The notes under the pieces: model-generated
What the model was told of the DNA's origin: nothing
The model's input: the letters and a program-made list of their open reading frames with translations, nothing else
The model's database searches: none
Origin: Pseudomonas sp. H1h
Lineage (GTDB): Bacteria; Pseudomonadota; Gammaproteobacteria; Pseudomonadales; Pseudomonadaceae
DNA: 64,000 nucleotides
NCBI RefSeq assembly: GCF_000633255.1
Contig: NZ_AYMJ01000011.1
Location: 1-64,000 of the forward strand
Direction of reading: 5' to 3'
Position numbers and translations under genes: made by a program
Shown: positions 34,441 through 43,018 of the stretch, in pieces
How the letters are laid out: each line of letters opens with the position of its first letter
Numbering within the stretch: position 1 is the stretch's first letter

Positions 34441-35469
34441 TTGAACGACTTCTCCGCCGCCCAGCGTAGCCGCGTCACCATGCTTGATGTCGCCGAGCGC
34501 GCTGGCGTGTCCAAGGCCAGCGTCTCGCGTTTTATCGGCGATGACCGTGCCCTGCTCTCCGATGCCATTGCCCAGCGCATCGAACAGGCGATTGCCGAAC
34601 TCGGTTACCGCCCGAACCAGATGGCCCGTGGTCTGAAACGCGGGCGTACCCGCCTGATCGGCATGCTGGTGGCCGATATCCGCAACCCTTATTCAATTGC
34701 CGTGATGCACGGGGTAGAAACCGCTTGCCGTGCGCACGGCTACAGCCTGGTGGTGTGCAACACCGACCGCGATGACGAGCAGGAACGCCAGCACCTGGCG
34801 CTGTTGCGCTCGTACAACATCGAGGGGCTGATCGTGAACACCCTGGGTCATCACCGGGATGAGCTGGATGAGTTGAAGCGGGAAATGCCGCTGGTGCTGG
34901 TGGATCGCAAGGTTGAAGGCCTGGACAGCGACATGGTCGGGCTGGACAACCTGCAGGCCGTGGAAATGGCCCTGACGCACCTTGAGCAGCGCGGCTATCG
35001 CGATGTGTTGCTGGTGACCGAACCGTATGACGGCACCAGCTCGCGGATCGAGCGGGTCAGCAGTTTTCAGGCGCAGATTGTCCAGCGCTCCGGGTTGACC
35101 GGGGCGGTATTGGAAACCGGCGCTGAACTCGCGATTCAACTTCAACGCTTTTTAAATCAACCGGCGAACAGGCCGAAAGCACTGTTTTGCGCCAACGGCG
35201 TCGCCGCGCTGGCCTGCACCCTTGCCCTACGCGAAATCGGCTGCCGCTTGTTCGAGGATGTGGGGCTGATCGCACTGGATGATCTGGATTGGTATCCATT
35301 GGTGGGCAGCGGGATTACTGCCCTCGCCCAGCCTACAGAGGAGATTGGCGCGCGAGCTTTTGAGTGTTTGCTCAAGCGTTTGCGGGGGGATGTCGAGGCG
35401 GTGCGACAGCTGGATTTTGCACCGGTGCTGGTCGAGCGTGGCTCAACCCGTGGATTTTGTGTTGATTGA
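34441..35469 (+). CDS. ptxS: LacI-family repressor PtxS of 2-ketogluconate metabolism
   Basis: A 342-residue LacI-type repressor. The N-terminal helix-turn-helix VTMLDVAERAGVSKASVSRFIGDD is followed by the hinge YRPNQMARGLKRGRTRLIG and the periplasmic-binding-protein-like effector domain (NTDRDDEQERQHLALLRS). The start is TTG at 34441, with AAAGG 8 nt upstream; no ATG suits the domain. PtxS binds TGAAACCGGTTTCA and is released by 2-ketogluconate. Perfect copies lie before this gene and before kguE, so it controls itself and the operon that follows on the same strand. Confidence 0.93.
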   Translation: MNDFSAAQRSRVTMLDVAERAGVSKASVSRFIGDDRALLSDAIAQRIEQAIAELGYRPNQMARGLKRGRTRLIGMLVADIRNPYSIAVMHGVETACRAHGYSLVVCNTDRDDEQERQHLALLRSYNIEGLIVNTLGHHRDELDELKREMPLVLVDRKVEGLDSDMVGLDNLQAVEMALTHLEQRGYRDVLLVTEPYDGTSSRIERVSSFQAQIVQRSGLTGAVLETGAELAIQLQRFLNQPANRPKALFCANGVAALACTLALREIGCRLFEDVGLIALDDLDWYPLVGSGITALAQPTEEIGARAFECLLKRLRGDVEAVRQLDFAPVLVERGSTRGFCVD

Positions 35470-35472
35470 TCA

Positions 35473-35566
35473 GGCCTCTTCGCGGGCAAGCCCGCTCCCA
35501 CATTTGGAATGCGTTCCGCTGTGGGATCTGCGGTGCGGCGATTCGACTTGCCCGCGATGCGGCCTG
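35473..35566. repeat. Degenerate REPIN
   Basis: A good REP (CTTCGCGGGCAAGCCCGCTCC, 35479-35499) is paired with a decayed mirror copy in which CTGTGGGA and CTTGCCCGCGATG are separated by foreign-looking sequence (35520-35566). It lies between ptxS and kguE. Confidence 0.6.
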
Positions 35567-35608
35567 AAAGAACAACTCACACCTTATTAATATTTTTTTG
35601 AACAAAAA

Positions 35609-35622
35609 TGAAACCGGTTTCA
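35609..35622. promoter_or_regulatory. PtxS operator upstream of kguE
   Basis: A second perfect TGAAACCGGTTTCA, 13 bp before the kguE start codon and partly overlapping its ribosome site (AGAGG), placed to block the kguEKTD operon. Confidence 0.9.
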
Positions 35623-35635
35623 GAGGTAGATAAGA

Positions 35636-36418
35636 ATGAATAAACCTGCCGTTTCCATCAGCCTGTCCAGCTACGGCGCCGAACTGGTACGCCAGCGCGG
35701 GCAGGACTTTTTCATCAATGTGCTGGCCGCTGCCGGCGCCGATCGTATTGAATGGCGTGAAGAACTGCTGACCCGTGAAGTGCCCGAGCAACTGCGGGCC
35801 GCCACTCAGGCGCAGGGTCTGCAAAGCATCTATTCGTCGCCCACCGAACTATGGCTCGCCGGCCAGGCGCGGCCCAATCCCGAATTGATCAGCGCTCTGC
35901 AACACGCCCAGGCGTTCGGCTCGAAATGGTTGAAAGTCTCGCTCGGCTATTTCACCGATAACTGTGATCTGCAGGCGTTGCAGCAACTGCTCGGCAACAG
36001 CCCGGTGCAGGTACTGGTGGAGAATGACCAAACCCTGCACGGCGGCCGTATCGAACCGTTCCAGCGCTTTTTCGCCGCCGTCGAGCAGCACAACCTGCCG
36101 GTCAAAATGACCTTCGACATCGGCAACTGGCAGTGGCAGGACCAGTCGGCCGCCAATGCCGCACGCCTGCTCGGGCGGCATGTCGGCTACGTGCACTGCA
36201 AAGCGGTAGCCCGCCGCGCCGACGGCAAACTGGTCGCCGTGCCGCCCGCCGTCAGCGACCTGCATCTGTGGGAACAACTGCTACGGCACATGGCCCAAGG
36301 CGTTATGCGTGCCGCCGAATACCCGTTGCAGGGCGATGACCTGGTGGCGCTGACCACCGAACACGTCGCCGCCCTCGCCCGCCTCGGCCAATCGCGCCTG
36401 GAGCCTGCTCATGTCTGA
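35636..36418 (+). CDS. kguE: KguE: TIM-barrel epimerase/isomerase-like protein
   Basis: A 260-residue protein of the xylose-isomerase-like TIM-barrel (AP endonuclease 2) type. Barrel and metal-site stretches include RIEWREELL, WLKVSLGYFTD, QVLVENDQT (metal Glu), PVKMTFDIGNWQWQ (Asp) and VGYVHCKAV (His). It is the first gene of the kgu operon of 2-ketogluconate use. Its exact step is not settled in the literature known to me, so epimerase is a family label. It overlaps kguK by 8 bp, so translation is probably coupled. Confidence 0.88.
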   Translation: MNKPAVSISLSSYGAELVRQRGQDFFINVLAAAGADRIEWREELLTREVPEQLRAATQAQGLQSIYSSPTELWLAGQARPNPELISALQHAQAFGSKWLKVSLGYFTDNCDLQALQQLLGNSPVQVLVENDQTLHGGRIEPFQRFFAAVEQHNLPVKMTFDIGNWQWQDQSAANAARLLGRHVGYVHCKAVARRADGKLVAVPPAVSDLHLWEQLLRHMAQGVMRAAEYPLQGDDLVALTTEHVAALARLGQSRLEPAHV

Positions 36419-37442
36419 TATCGATATTCTCTCGTTCGGCGAAACCATGGCGATGCTGGTCGCCGAGCAGACCGGTGAACTGGCCGCGGTCGAACACTTT
36501 CACAAACGCATTGCCGGCGCCGACAGCAACGTGGCGATCGGTCTGTCGCGACTGGGCTTCAACGTGGCGTGGCTGAGCCGGGTCGGCAATGATTCCCTCG
36601 GACGGTTTGTGGTCGAGACCTTGATCAGGGAAGGTCTGGATTGCAGCCATGTCGCGGTCGATAACCAGCACCCGACCGGTTTCCAGTTCAAGTCCCGTAA
36701 CGACGATGGCAGCGACCCGCAGGTCGAGTATTTCCGCCGTGGCTCGGCGGCCAGTCATCTGTCGCCGCAGTCGATCAGCACCAGCCTGCTGAGTGCCCGT
36801 CACCTGCACGCCACCGGGATTCCACCGGCGCTGTCGGCCACCGCGCGGGAAATGTCTTTCGAGCTGATGACCCGCATGCGCCAGGCCGGGCGCAGCGTGT
36901 CGTTCGACCCGAACTTGCGCCCTAGCCTGTGGGCCAGCGAGCAGGAAATGATCCGCGAGATCAATCGTCTCGCTGCCCTCGCCCACTGGGTGTTGCCGGG
37001 GTTGAGTGAGGGCCGCTTGCTCACCGGATTCGAAGACCCGGCGGACATTGCCGCGTTTTATCTGGATCAGGGTGCTGAAGCGGTGGCGATCAAGCTGGGG
37101 CCTCAGGGCGCCTATTACCGCACGCAACTGGATCAGGGCTTTGTCGCCGGAGTACCGGTGACCAACGTGGTTGATACCGTCGGTGCGGGTGACGGGTTTG
37201 CCGTCGGCATGATCAGCGCCCTGCTGGAACACCAGAGTTTTGCCGAGGCGGTGCAGCGTGCGAACTGGATTGGCAGTCGGGCGGTGCAGAGTCGCGGGGA
37301 CATGGAGGGTTTGCCGACCCGATCCGAACTCACCGCTGAATTCGAGGCCGCCTTCGCGAGCAAGCTCGCTCCCACATTTGAAATGTATTCCCCTGTGGGA
37401 GCGAGCCTGCTCGCGAAGAGGCCCGCCCAGACAAACCATTAA
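36411..37442 (+). CDS. kguK: 2-ketogluconate kinase KguK (PfkB family) with REP-derived tail
   Basis: A 343-residue ribokinase/PfkB-family kinase. It has the N-terminal SFGETMAMLVAEQTGEL, the sugar-binding AGADSNVAIGLSRLGF, and the catalytic signature DTVGAGDGFAVGM with the catalytic Asp. It should phosphorylate 2-ketogluconate to 2-keto-6-phosphogluconate. The family body ends near residue 313; the last ~30 residues (AFASKLAPTFEMYS, VGASLLAKR) are translated from a REPIN at 37349-37423 that has replaced the original stop. It overlaps kguE by 8 bp. Confidence 0.92.
   Translation: MSDIDILSFGETMAMLVAEQTGELAAVEHFHKRIAGADSNVAIGLSRLGFNVAWLSRVGNDSLGRFVVETLIREGLDCSHVAVDNQHPTGFQFKSRNDDGSDPQVEYFRRGSAASHLSPQSISTSLLSARHLHATGIPPALSATAREMSFELMTRMRQAGRSVSFDPNLRPSLWASEQEMIREINRLAALAHWVLPGLSEGRLLTGFEDPADIAAFYLDQGAEAVAIKLGPQGAYYRTQLDQGFVAGVPVTNVVDTVGAGDGFAVGMISALLEHQSFAEAVQRANWIGSRAVQSRGDMEGLPTRSELTAEFEAAFASKLAPTFEMYSPVGASLLAKRPAQTNH
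37349..37423. repeat. REPIN inside the 3' end of kguK
   Basis: CCTTCGCGAGCAAGCTCGCT and AGCGAGCCTGCTCGCGAAGA form an inverted pair that is read in frame as the end of KguK, and sits between kguK and kguT inside the operon. Confidence 0.88.
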
Positions 37443-37485
37443 TTGAACCTGCTGCGACAAAAACAACAAGCTCAGGAGCAAGACC

Positions 37486-38784
37486 ATGAAAACCGCAACC
37501 CTCGCCACCCGCCGCTGGTGGTACATCATGCCGATCGTCTTCATCACCTACAGCCTGGCGTATCTGGATCGGGCCAACTACGGCTTCGCCGCCGCCTCGG
37601 GCATGGCCGCCGACCTGATGATCACTCCGGGTCTGTCTTCGTTGCTGGGGGCGCTGTTCTTCCTCGGCTACTTTTTCTTCCAGGTGCCCGGCGCGATCTA
37701 CGCGCAAAAGCACAGCGTGAAAAAGCTGATCTTCTTCAGCCTGATTTTCTGGGGCGGCCTCGCCACCCTCACCGGGGTCGTTTCCAACGCCTATTGGCTG
37801 ATCGTGATTCGCTTCATGCTCGGCGTGGTCGAAGCGGCGGTGATGCCGGCAATGCTGGTTTACCTGTGCCACTGGTTCACCCGTGCCGAACGCTCGCGCG
37901 CCAACACTTTCCTGATCCTCGGCAACCCGGTGACCATGCTGTGGATGTCGGTGGTCTCGGGGTATCTGGTGCAGCATTTCAGCTGGCGCTGGATGTTCAT
38001 CATCGAGGGCTTGCCGGCGGTGATCTGGGCGTTTATCTGGTGGAAGCTGGCCGATGATCGTCCCGCTCAGGCCAAGTGGCTGAGCGAACAGGAAAAGCAT
38101 GACCTGCAAAGCGCCCTCGCCGCCGAACAGGTCGGCATCAAGGCAGTGAAGAACTACGCCGAAGCGTTCCGTTCGCCGAAGGTGATCATTCTGGCACTAC
38201 AGTTCTTCTGCTGGAGCATCGGCGTTTACGGCTTTGTGCTGTGGCTGCCGTCGATTCTCAAAGCCGGCGCGCAAATGGACATGATCGAAGCCGGCTGGCT
38301 GTCGGCGCTACCGTACCTGGCGGCGGTGATCGGCATGCTCGCCGTGTCGTGGGGCTCGGACAAACTGCAAAAGCGCAAACGCTTCGTCTGGCCGCCACTG
38401 CTGATCGCGTCTATTGCGTTCTACGGATCCTACGCCCTGGGCGCGGAACACTTCTGGTGGTCGTACACCTTGCTGGTAATTGCCGGCGCCTGCATGTACG
38501 CGCCTTACGGGCCGTTCTTCGCCATCGTCCCGGAGATCCTGCCGGCCAACGTCGCCGGTGGCGCCATGGCGCTGATCAACAGCATGGGCGCGCTCGGTTC
38601 GTTCGGCGGCTCGTACCTGGTCGGTTACTTGAACAGCTCCACCGGCTCGCCCGGTGCCTCGTACCTGCTGATGAGCGGCGCGTTGCTGCTGTCGGTGGTG
38701 CTGACGATTTTTCTCAAGCCCGGCGCCAGTGACCGCGTCGTGGCCAAAGCCGTTGCCACGCGTCCCGTGCCAGCGCATTCCTGA
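37486..38784 (+). CDS. kguT: 2-ketogluconate MFS transporter KguT
   Basis: A 432-residue MFS permease of the anion:cation symporter type with about 12 TM segments. It has the early YSLAYLDRANYGFAAASG motif of this family and the central loop LADDRPAQAKWLSEQEKHDL. Its place between kguK and kguD and its size match KguT, the 2-ketogluconate importer. It is separated from kguK by 43 bp and a REPIN, which may shift relative expression. Confidence 0.92.
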   Translation: MKTATLATRRWWYIMPIVFITYSLAYLDRANYGFAAASGMAADLMITPGLSSLLGALFFLGYFFFQVPGAIYAQKHSVKKLIFFSLIFWGGLATLTGVVSNAYWLIVIRFMLGVVEAAVMPAMLVYLCHWFTRAERSRANTFLILGNPVTMLWMSVVSGYLVQHFSWRWMFIIEGLPAVIWAFIWWKLADDRPAQAKWLSEQEKHDLQSALAAEQVGIKAVKNYAEAFRSPKVIILALQFFCWSIGVYGFVLWLPSILKAGAQMDMIEAGWLSALPYLAAVIGMLAVSWGSDKLQKRKRFVWPPLLIASIAFYGSYALGAEHFWWSYTLLVIAGACMYAPYGPFFAIVPEILPANVAGGAMALINSMGALGSFGGSYLVGYLNSSTGSPGASYLLMSGALLLSVVLTIFLKPGASDRVVAKAVATRPVPAHS

Positions 38785-38797
38785 AGAGATTTTGCCC

Positions 38798-39775
38798 ATG
38801 AAAAAGCAAGTCGTGCTGTACAAGAAACTCTCGCCGGCGCTGATGACGCGCCTGCAACAACACTGTGACGTGACGCTGATCGAAAGCCTCGATGCCGACG
38901 GCCTGATGAAGCTGCGCGACGCCCTGCCCGGCGCGTACGGTTTGCTCGGCGCCAGCCTGAAACTCGACGCGGCGCTGCTCGACCTGGCGCCGCAACTGCA
39001 GGCCATCGCCAGCGTTTCGGTGGGCGTCGACAACTACGACATCGACTACCTGACCCGGCGCAAGATCCTGCTGAGCAACACCCCGGACGTGCTCACCGAA
39101 ACCACCGCCGACACCGGTTTCGCGCTGATCCTCGCCACGGCCCGGCGCGTGGTGGAACTGGCGAACATGGTGCGCAGCGGCCAATGGCACCGCAACATCG
39201 GCCCGGCGCATTTCGGCACCGATGTGCATGGCAAGACCCTGGGCATCATCGGCATGGGCCGTATCGGCGAGGCCCTGGCCCAGCGTGGGCATTTCGGTTT
39301 TGGCATGCCGGTGCTTTATCACAGCCAATCGCGTAAGCCCGCGGTCGAGGCACGTTTCGATGCGCAGTACCGCAGCCTCGAAGCGCTGCTGCAAGAGGCG
39401 GATTTCATTTGCCTGACCTTGCCGCTGACCGCACAGACTGAAGGCCTGATAGGTGCCGAGCAGTTTGCGCTGATGCGCCCGGAGAGCATCTTCATCAATA
39501 TTTCGCGGGGCAAAGTCGTGGATGAGGCGGCGCTGATCGACGCGCTGCACCATCAGCGGATTCGTGCGGCGGGGCTGGATGTGTTCGAGCGTGAGCCGTT
39601 GAATCATGACTCGCCGCTGTTGCAGTTGAACAATGTGGTGGCGACCCCGCACATGGGCTCGGCGACGCATGAGACGCGCGAAGCGATGGCGCGATGTGCG
39701 GTGGAGAACCTGCTTGCTGCGCTGGCTGGAGAGAAGCCGGCGAATCTGGTCAACCCGGTAGCTTGGCAGGGCTGA
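38798..39775 (+). CDS. kguD: 2-ketogluconate-6-phosphate reductase KguD
   Basis: A 325-residue D-isomer-specific 2-hydroxyacid dehydrogenase. The NAD(P)-binding GIIGMGRIGEAL is near residue 150. The catalytic residues are in NISRGKVVDEAAL (Arg), DVFEREPL (Glu) and ATPHMGSATHETREAM (His). In the kgu pathway it reduces 2-keto-6-phosphogluconate to 6-phosphogluconate, which then enters Entner-Doudoroff metabolism. It begins 13 bp after kguT at MKKQVVLYKKL; the longer upstream reading overlaps kguT and is not needed. Confidence 0.92.
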   Translation: MKKQVVLYKKLSPALMTRLQQHCDVTLIESLDADGLMKLRDALPGAYGLLGASLKLDAALLDLAPQLQAIASVSVGVDNYDIDYLTRRKILLSNTPDVLTETTADTGFALILATARRVVELANMVRSGQWHRNIGPAHFGTDVHGKTLGIIGMGRIGEALAQRGHFGFGMPVLYHSQSRKPAVEARFDAQYRSLEALLQEADFICLTLPLTAQTEGLIGAEQFALMRPESIFINISRGKVVDEAALIDALHHQRIRAAGLDVFEREPLNHDSPLLQLNNVVATPHMGSATHETREAMARCAVENLLAALAGEKPANLVNPVAWQG

Positions 39776-39797
39776 AAATACGCTGAATGGCAGACTG

Positions 39798-39897
39798 CAT
39801 TCGCGAGCAAGCCCGCTCCCACAGGGGGGCAGTGTGTACAGAAAATGTTTTGTACACGCCCATCTACTGTGGGAGCGGGCTTGCTCGCGAAGAGGCC
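39798..39897. repeat. REPIN (inverted REP pair)
   Basis: TTCGCGAGCAAGCCCGCTCC and GGAGCGGGCTTGCTCGCGAA between the convergent kguD and aminotransferase genes. Confidence 0.86.
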
Positions 39898-39918
39898 GGT
39901 TCAAACCACACACATCTC

Positions 39919-41106
39919 TCAGGCACTGCGCGCCTGCAACAGCTGCGCCGCACACAACGCAATCCGCGCGCAGGCATCGCCCAGTTTCACCCGGTCCAGC
40001 ACCAGCCCGATGCGAATATGCCCCGCCGCACTAGGCCCAAACGCCTCCCCGGCCAGCACCGACACCCCGTAACCTTCCAGCAACCGCTCGGCAAACGCCT
40101 GCGCGCCAAACCCGGTCTGACGCACATCGACCATCACGAACATCCCGCCATCCGGACGGATCGGCTGCAATCCCGGACAACCGCGCAACCGCTCGCACAC
40201 CAGATCCCGGCGCAAACGGTATTCCTCACGCATCTGCGCCACTTCCGGCAGATCGCTTTCCAGCGCGACTTCCGCAGCTTTCTGCACGAAATCCGGCAAG
40301 CCGAACAGCATGCTCAACGACAGGTTCACCAAATGCTCGGCCAGCACTTTCGGGCCGATCGACCAGCCGACCCGCCAGCCGCTCATGGCGTGGGATTTGG
40401 ACAGGCTGTTGATGGTCGCGGTGCGTTCGGCCATGCCCGGCAGGCTCGCCGGGCTGACGTGCTCGCCCTCATAGAGCAGATCGCTGTAGACCTCGTCGCT
40501 GATCAGCCACAAGTCGTGGCGCACGCAGAGCGCCGCCAGTTCCTGCCAGATCATTAGGGAAAGGCTCGCGCCGGACGGATTGTTGGGGCTGTTAAGCAAC
40601 AGGGCGCGGGTTTTCGGTGTAATCCGCGCCGCGACATCGGCCGGGTCAACGCGAAAACCGTTCTGCGGCCGCACCGGAACCGGCACCACCGTCGCGCCGC
40701 ACGCCCCGAATACGCCCTCATAGGTCACGTACATCGGTTCGGCGACGATCACTTCATCCCCCGGATCCAGCAGGCATTGGGCTACCGAATACACCGCGCA
40801 TTGCGCGCCGGGCAGCACGATCACGTGCTCGGCATCCACCACCTGACCGCTGCGGCGCTGATGACGAGCGGCGATCAGCTTGCGCAGCGCCAAACGGCCA
40901 CGCACCTCGGAATAATGCGTATCGCCCGCCAACAGGCTATCGATGGCGCCGTGAATGATCGGCAGCGGCGTATCGAAATCCGGATCACCCACGCTCAGCA
41001 GCAGGATATCGACACCCTCGGCGCGCAACTCCAGCGCTCGGTCATGAATCTGCCAGGCCGCTGCTCCCTCCCCGGCGATTCGTTGGGTCAAGGCTGAATA
41101 GCGCAT
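39919..41106 (-). CDS. Pyridoxal-phosphate aminotransferase, class I/II
   Basis: A 395-residue fold-type I aminotransferase. PLP-binding features include NSPNNPSGASLS, the VYSDLLYEGEH loop with the Asp/Tyr pair before it (LWLISDEVYSD), and the Schiff-base lysine in SLSKSHAMSGWRVGW. The C-terminal Arg region is HIRIGLVLDR. The general pattern is that of aspartate/aromatic aminotransferases with an N-terminal IHDRALELRAEGVDILLLSVGDPDFDTP-type segment (read in parts). The substrate cannot be fixed. It is alone on its strand, 42 bp after the chemoreceptor gene, and may be co-transcribed with it. Confidence 0.88.
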   Translation of the reverse strand: MRYSALTQRIAGEGAAAWQIHDRALELRAEGVDILLLSVGDPDFDTPLPIIHGAIDSLLAGDTHYSEVRGRLALRKLIAARHQRRSGQVVDAEHVIVLPGAQCAVYSVAQCLLDPGDEVIVAEPMYVTYEGVFGACGATVVPVPVRPQNGFRVDPADVAARITPKTRALLLNSPNNPSGASLSLMIWQELAALCVRHDLWLISDEVYSDLLYEGEHVSPASLPGMAERTATINSLSKSHAMSGWRVGWSIGPKVLAEHLVNLSLSMLFGLPDFVQKAAEVALESDLPEVAQMREEYRLRRDLVCERLRGCPGLQPIRPDGGMFVMVDVRQTGFGAQAFAERLLEGYGVSVLAGEAFGPSAAGHIRIGLVLDRVKLGDACARIALCAAQLLQARSA

Positions 41107-41147
41107 GTACGTCTCCTGATTGCGCGGTCTCCAGCCTTCACCCTATC

Positions 41148-42773
41148 TCAAATCACAAAACGCGCCACCATGGCGTTCAAATCCACCGCCAGACGCGACA
41201 ACTCATGGGTCGCAGCGCTGGTCTGATTGGCCCCGGCAGCCGATTGCGTGGCCAGATCGCGGATATTGACCAGATTGCGGTCGACTTCGCGAGACACCTG
41301 CGCCTGTTCTTCCGAGGCACTGGCGATCACCAGGTTGCGTTCGTTGATCTGATGGATCGACTGGGTGATCTGCTCCAATGCGACACCGGCGGCGCGGGCC
41401 ATTTCCAGGGTGGTCTGGGTGCGCTGGTTGCTTTGCTGCATCGACGACACCGCTTCACCGGTGCCGTTCTGAATGCCGGCGACCATTTTCTCGATTTCCT
41501 GGGTCGACTGCGCGGTGCGATGGGCCAAGGCGCGCACCTCGTCCGCCACCACCGCAAACCCACGCCCGGCCTCACCGGCACGTGCCGCTTCAATGGCGGC
41601 GTTGAGGGCCAGCAGGTTGGTCTGTTCGGCGATGGCGCGGATCACGTCGAGCACCTTGCCGATGTCGCGGCCCTGCGCGGCCAGGCCTTCAATCATCTGC
41701 GCGGTGTTCTGCACGTCGCGGGTCATGATCTGGATCGCGTCGACTGTCTTCACCACTTGATCGCGACCTTCGCGGGCGGCGTGGGTCGACTGGTTCGAGG
41801 CCTCGGAGGTCGATACGGCGTTCCGTGCCACTTCTTCCACGGCGGCGGTCATTTCGTTGACGGCCGTCGCAGCCTGTTCGATCTCATCGTTCTGCTGTTG
41901 CAAGCCACGCGAGGCTTCTTCGGTGACCGCGCTGAGTTCTTCGGCGGCGGCGCCCAACTGGGTGGCGGAGCCCGCGATCTGCTCGATGGTTTTACGCAGG
42001 TTGGTTTGCATCGTGGCCAGCGCCTGCAGCAACTGCGTGGCTTCGTCCTTGCCATCGACTTCGATGGTTTTGCTCAGGTTGCCACCGGCGATGGTTTGCG
42101 CCGCCAGTACTGCACGGTTCAACGGGGTGACGATGCTGCGGGTCAGCAGCAAGGCCAGCAGCACGGTGGCCAGTGCCGCGACAACGGCAACAGTGACGAT
42201 ACCGGTAATGGCGCTGTCGTAATGCTCGCCGGCCTGAGCGGAGGCGTCTTTCGCATCCGAAGCGTTGATTGCGATCAGTTTGTTGAGCTGCTCGCCCATC
42301 TGATCGGTGCCGTCCTTGATCCTTGTATTGATCAGGGTGCGCATCTCTTCGACCTTGTCCTGGCGCGACAGCTCCATCATCTGGTTTTGCGCTTGCAAGT
42401 AGTTGTCGAGCGTCGCGGCGAAGACCTTGTATTGCGCCAGTTCCTCCCCTCCGGCCGGCAACGCGGCATAAGCGGCCTGGGCACTGCGCACCTTGTCCAC
42501 CAGTTCGTTGATGCGGGTCTGGGCATCCTGCAACGCCGCCGGCTCTCGGTTGACCAGTACGCGGAACGACAGAATGCGCAGGCGCAGAACGTTTTCCGTG
42601 ACCTTGCCCAGGTACGCGACGCTGGGTAGTTGATTGGTTTCCATGTCGACAGAGGCCTGGCGAATGGTCGACATGCGATTGACGGCGAACACGCCAAGGA
42701 CGATCACCAGCAAGGCGATAAAGGCAAAACCGAGGAAGGCACGGGGCGCGATATTCAGGTTACGCAAGGACAT
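41148..42773 (-). CDS. Methyl-accepting chemotaxis protein
   Basis: A 541-residue chemoreceptor. TM1 is at about residues 10-32 and TM2 at about 190-212, enclosing a helical sensor of roughly 155 residues that looks like a four-helix bundle (4HB_MCP). HAMP follows (TRSIVTPLNRAVLAAQTIAGG), then the long methylation and signalling coiled coil with the highly conserved tip EQTNLLALNAAIEAARAGE and GRGFAVVADEVRALA. No C-terminal CheR-binding pentapeptide is present (ends MVARFVI). Ligand unknown. Confidence 0.93.
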   Translation of the reverse strand: MSLRNLNIAPRAFLGFAFIALLVIVLGVFAVNRMSTIRQASVDMETNQLPSVAYLGKVTENVLRLRILSFRVLVNREPAALQDAQTRINELVDKVRSAQAAYAALPAGGEELAQYKVFAATLDNYLQAQNQMMELSRQDKVEEMRTLINTRIKDGTDQMGEQLNKLIAINASDAKDASAQAGEHYDSAITGIVTVAVVAALATVLLALLLTRSIVTPLNRAVLAAQTIAGGNLSKTIEVDGKDEATQLLQALATMQTNLRKTIEQIAGSATQLGAAAEELSAVTEEASRGLQQQNDEIEQAATAVNEMTAAVEEVARNAVSTSEASNQSTHAAREGRDQVVKTVDAIQIMTRDVQNTAQMIEGLAAQGRDIGKVLDVIRAIAEQTNLLALNAAIEAARAGEAGRGFAVVADEVRALAHRTAQSTQEIEKMVAGIQNGTGEAVSSMQQSNQRTQTTLEMARAAGVALEQITQSIHQINERNLVIASASEEQAQVSREVDRNLVNIRDLATQSAAGANQTSAATHELSRLAVDLNAMVARFVI

Positions 42774-42974
42774 GGTTGGACTCTCGGATAGAGGTAACTG
42801 CGAGCGTCCTTGCCGTCATCACTGGCCCTTGGGCGGGTTCAGTCCGGCGTCACTGTTCGAGGGAATCTGTGTGCGCCTGATCTCTGTATCGGCCGGGCTT
42901 TAGGAAGGTTTCGTGTAAAGCGGAAATATTTTTCAAAGTGTTACAGCAGTGAAACACCTTTGCAGCTTGCCCCC

Positions 42975-43004
42975 TGTGGTGAAGGGATTCATCCCCTCAC
43001 CACA
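42975..43004. terminator. Hairpin downstream of the glycerate kinase gene
   Basis: TGTGGTGAAGGGA, loop TTCA, TCCCCTCACCACA: a 13-bp stem with one mismatch, 14 bp past the end of the kinase gene. No strong T-run follows. The remaining part of 42774-42974 is the chemoreceptor's upstream region with no feature I can name. Confidence 0.55.
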
Positions 43005-43018
43005 ATGTTTTCAGTGCG

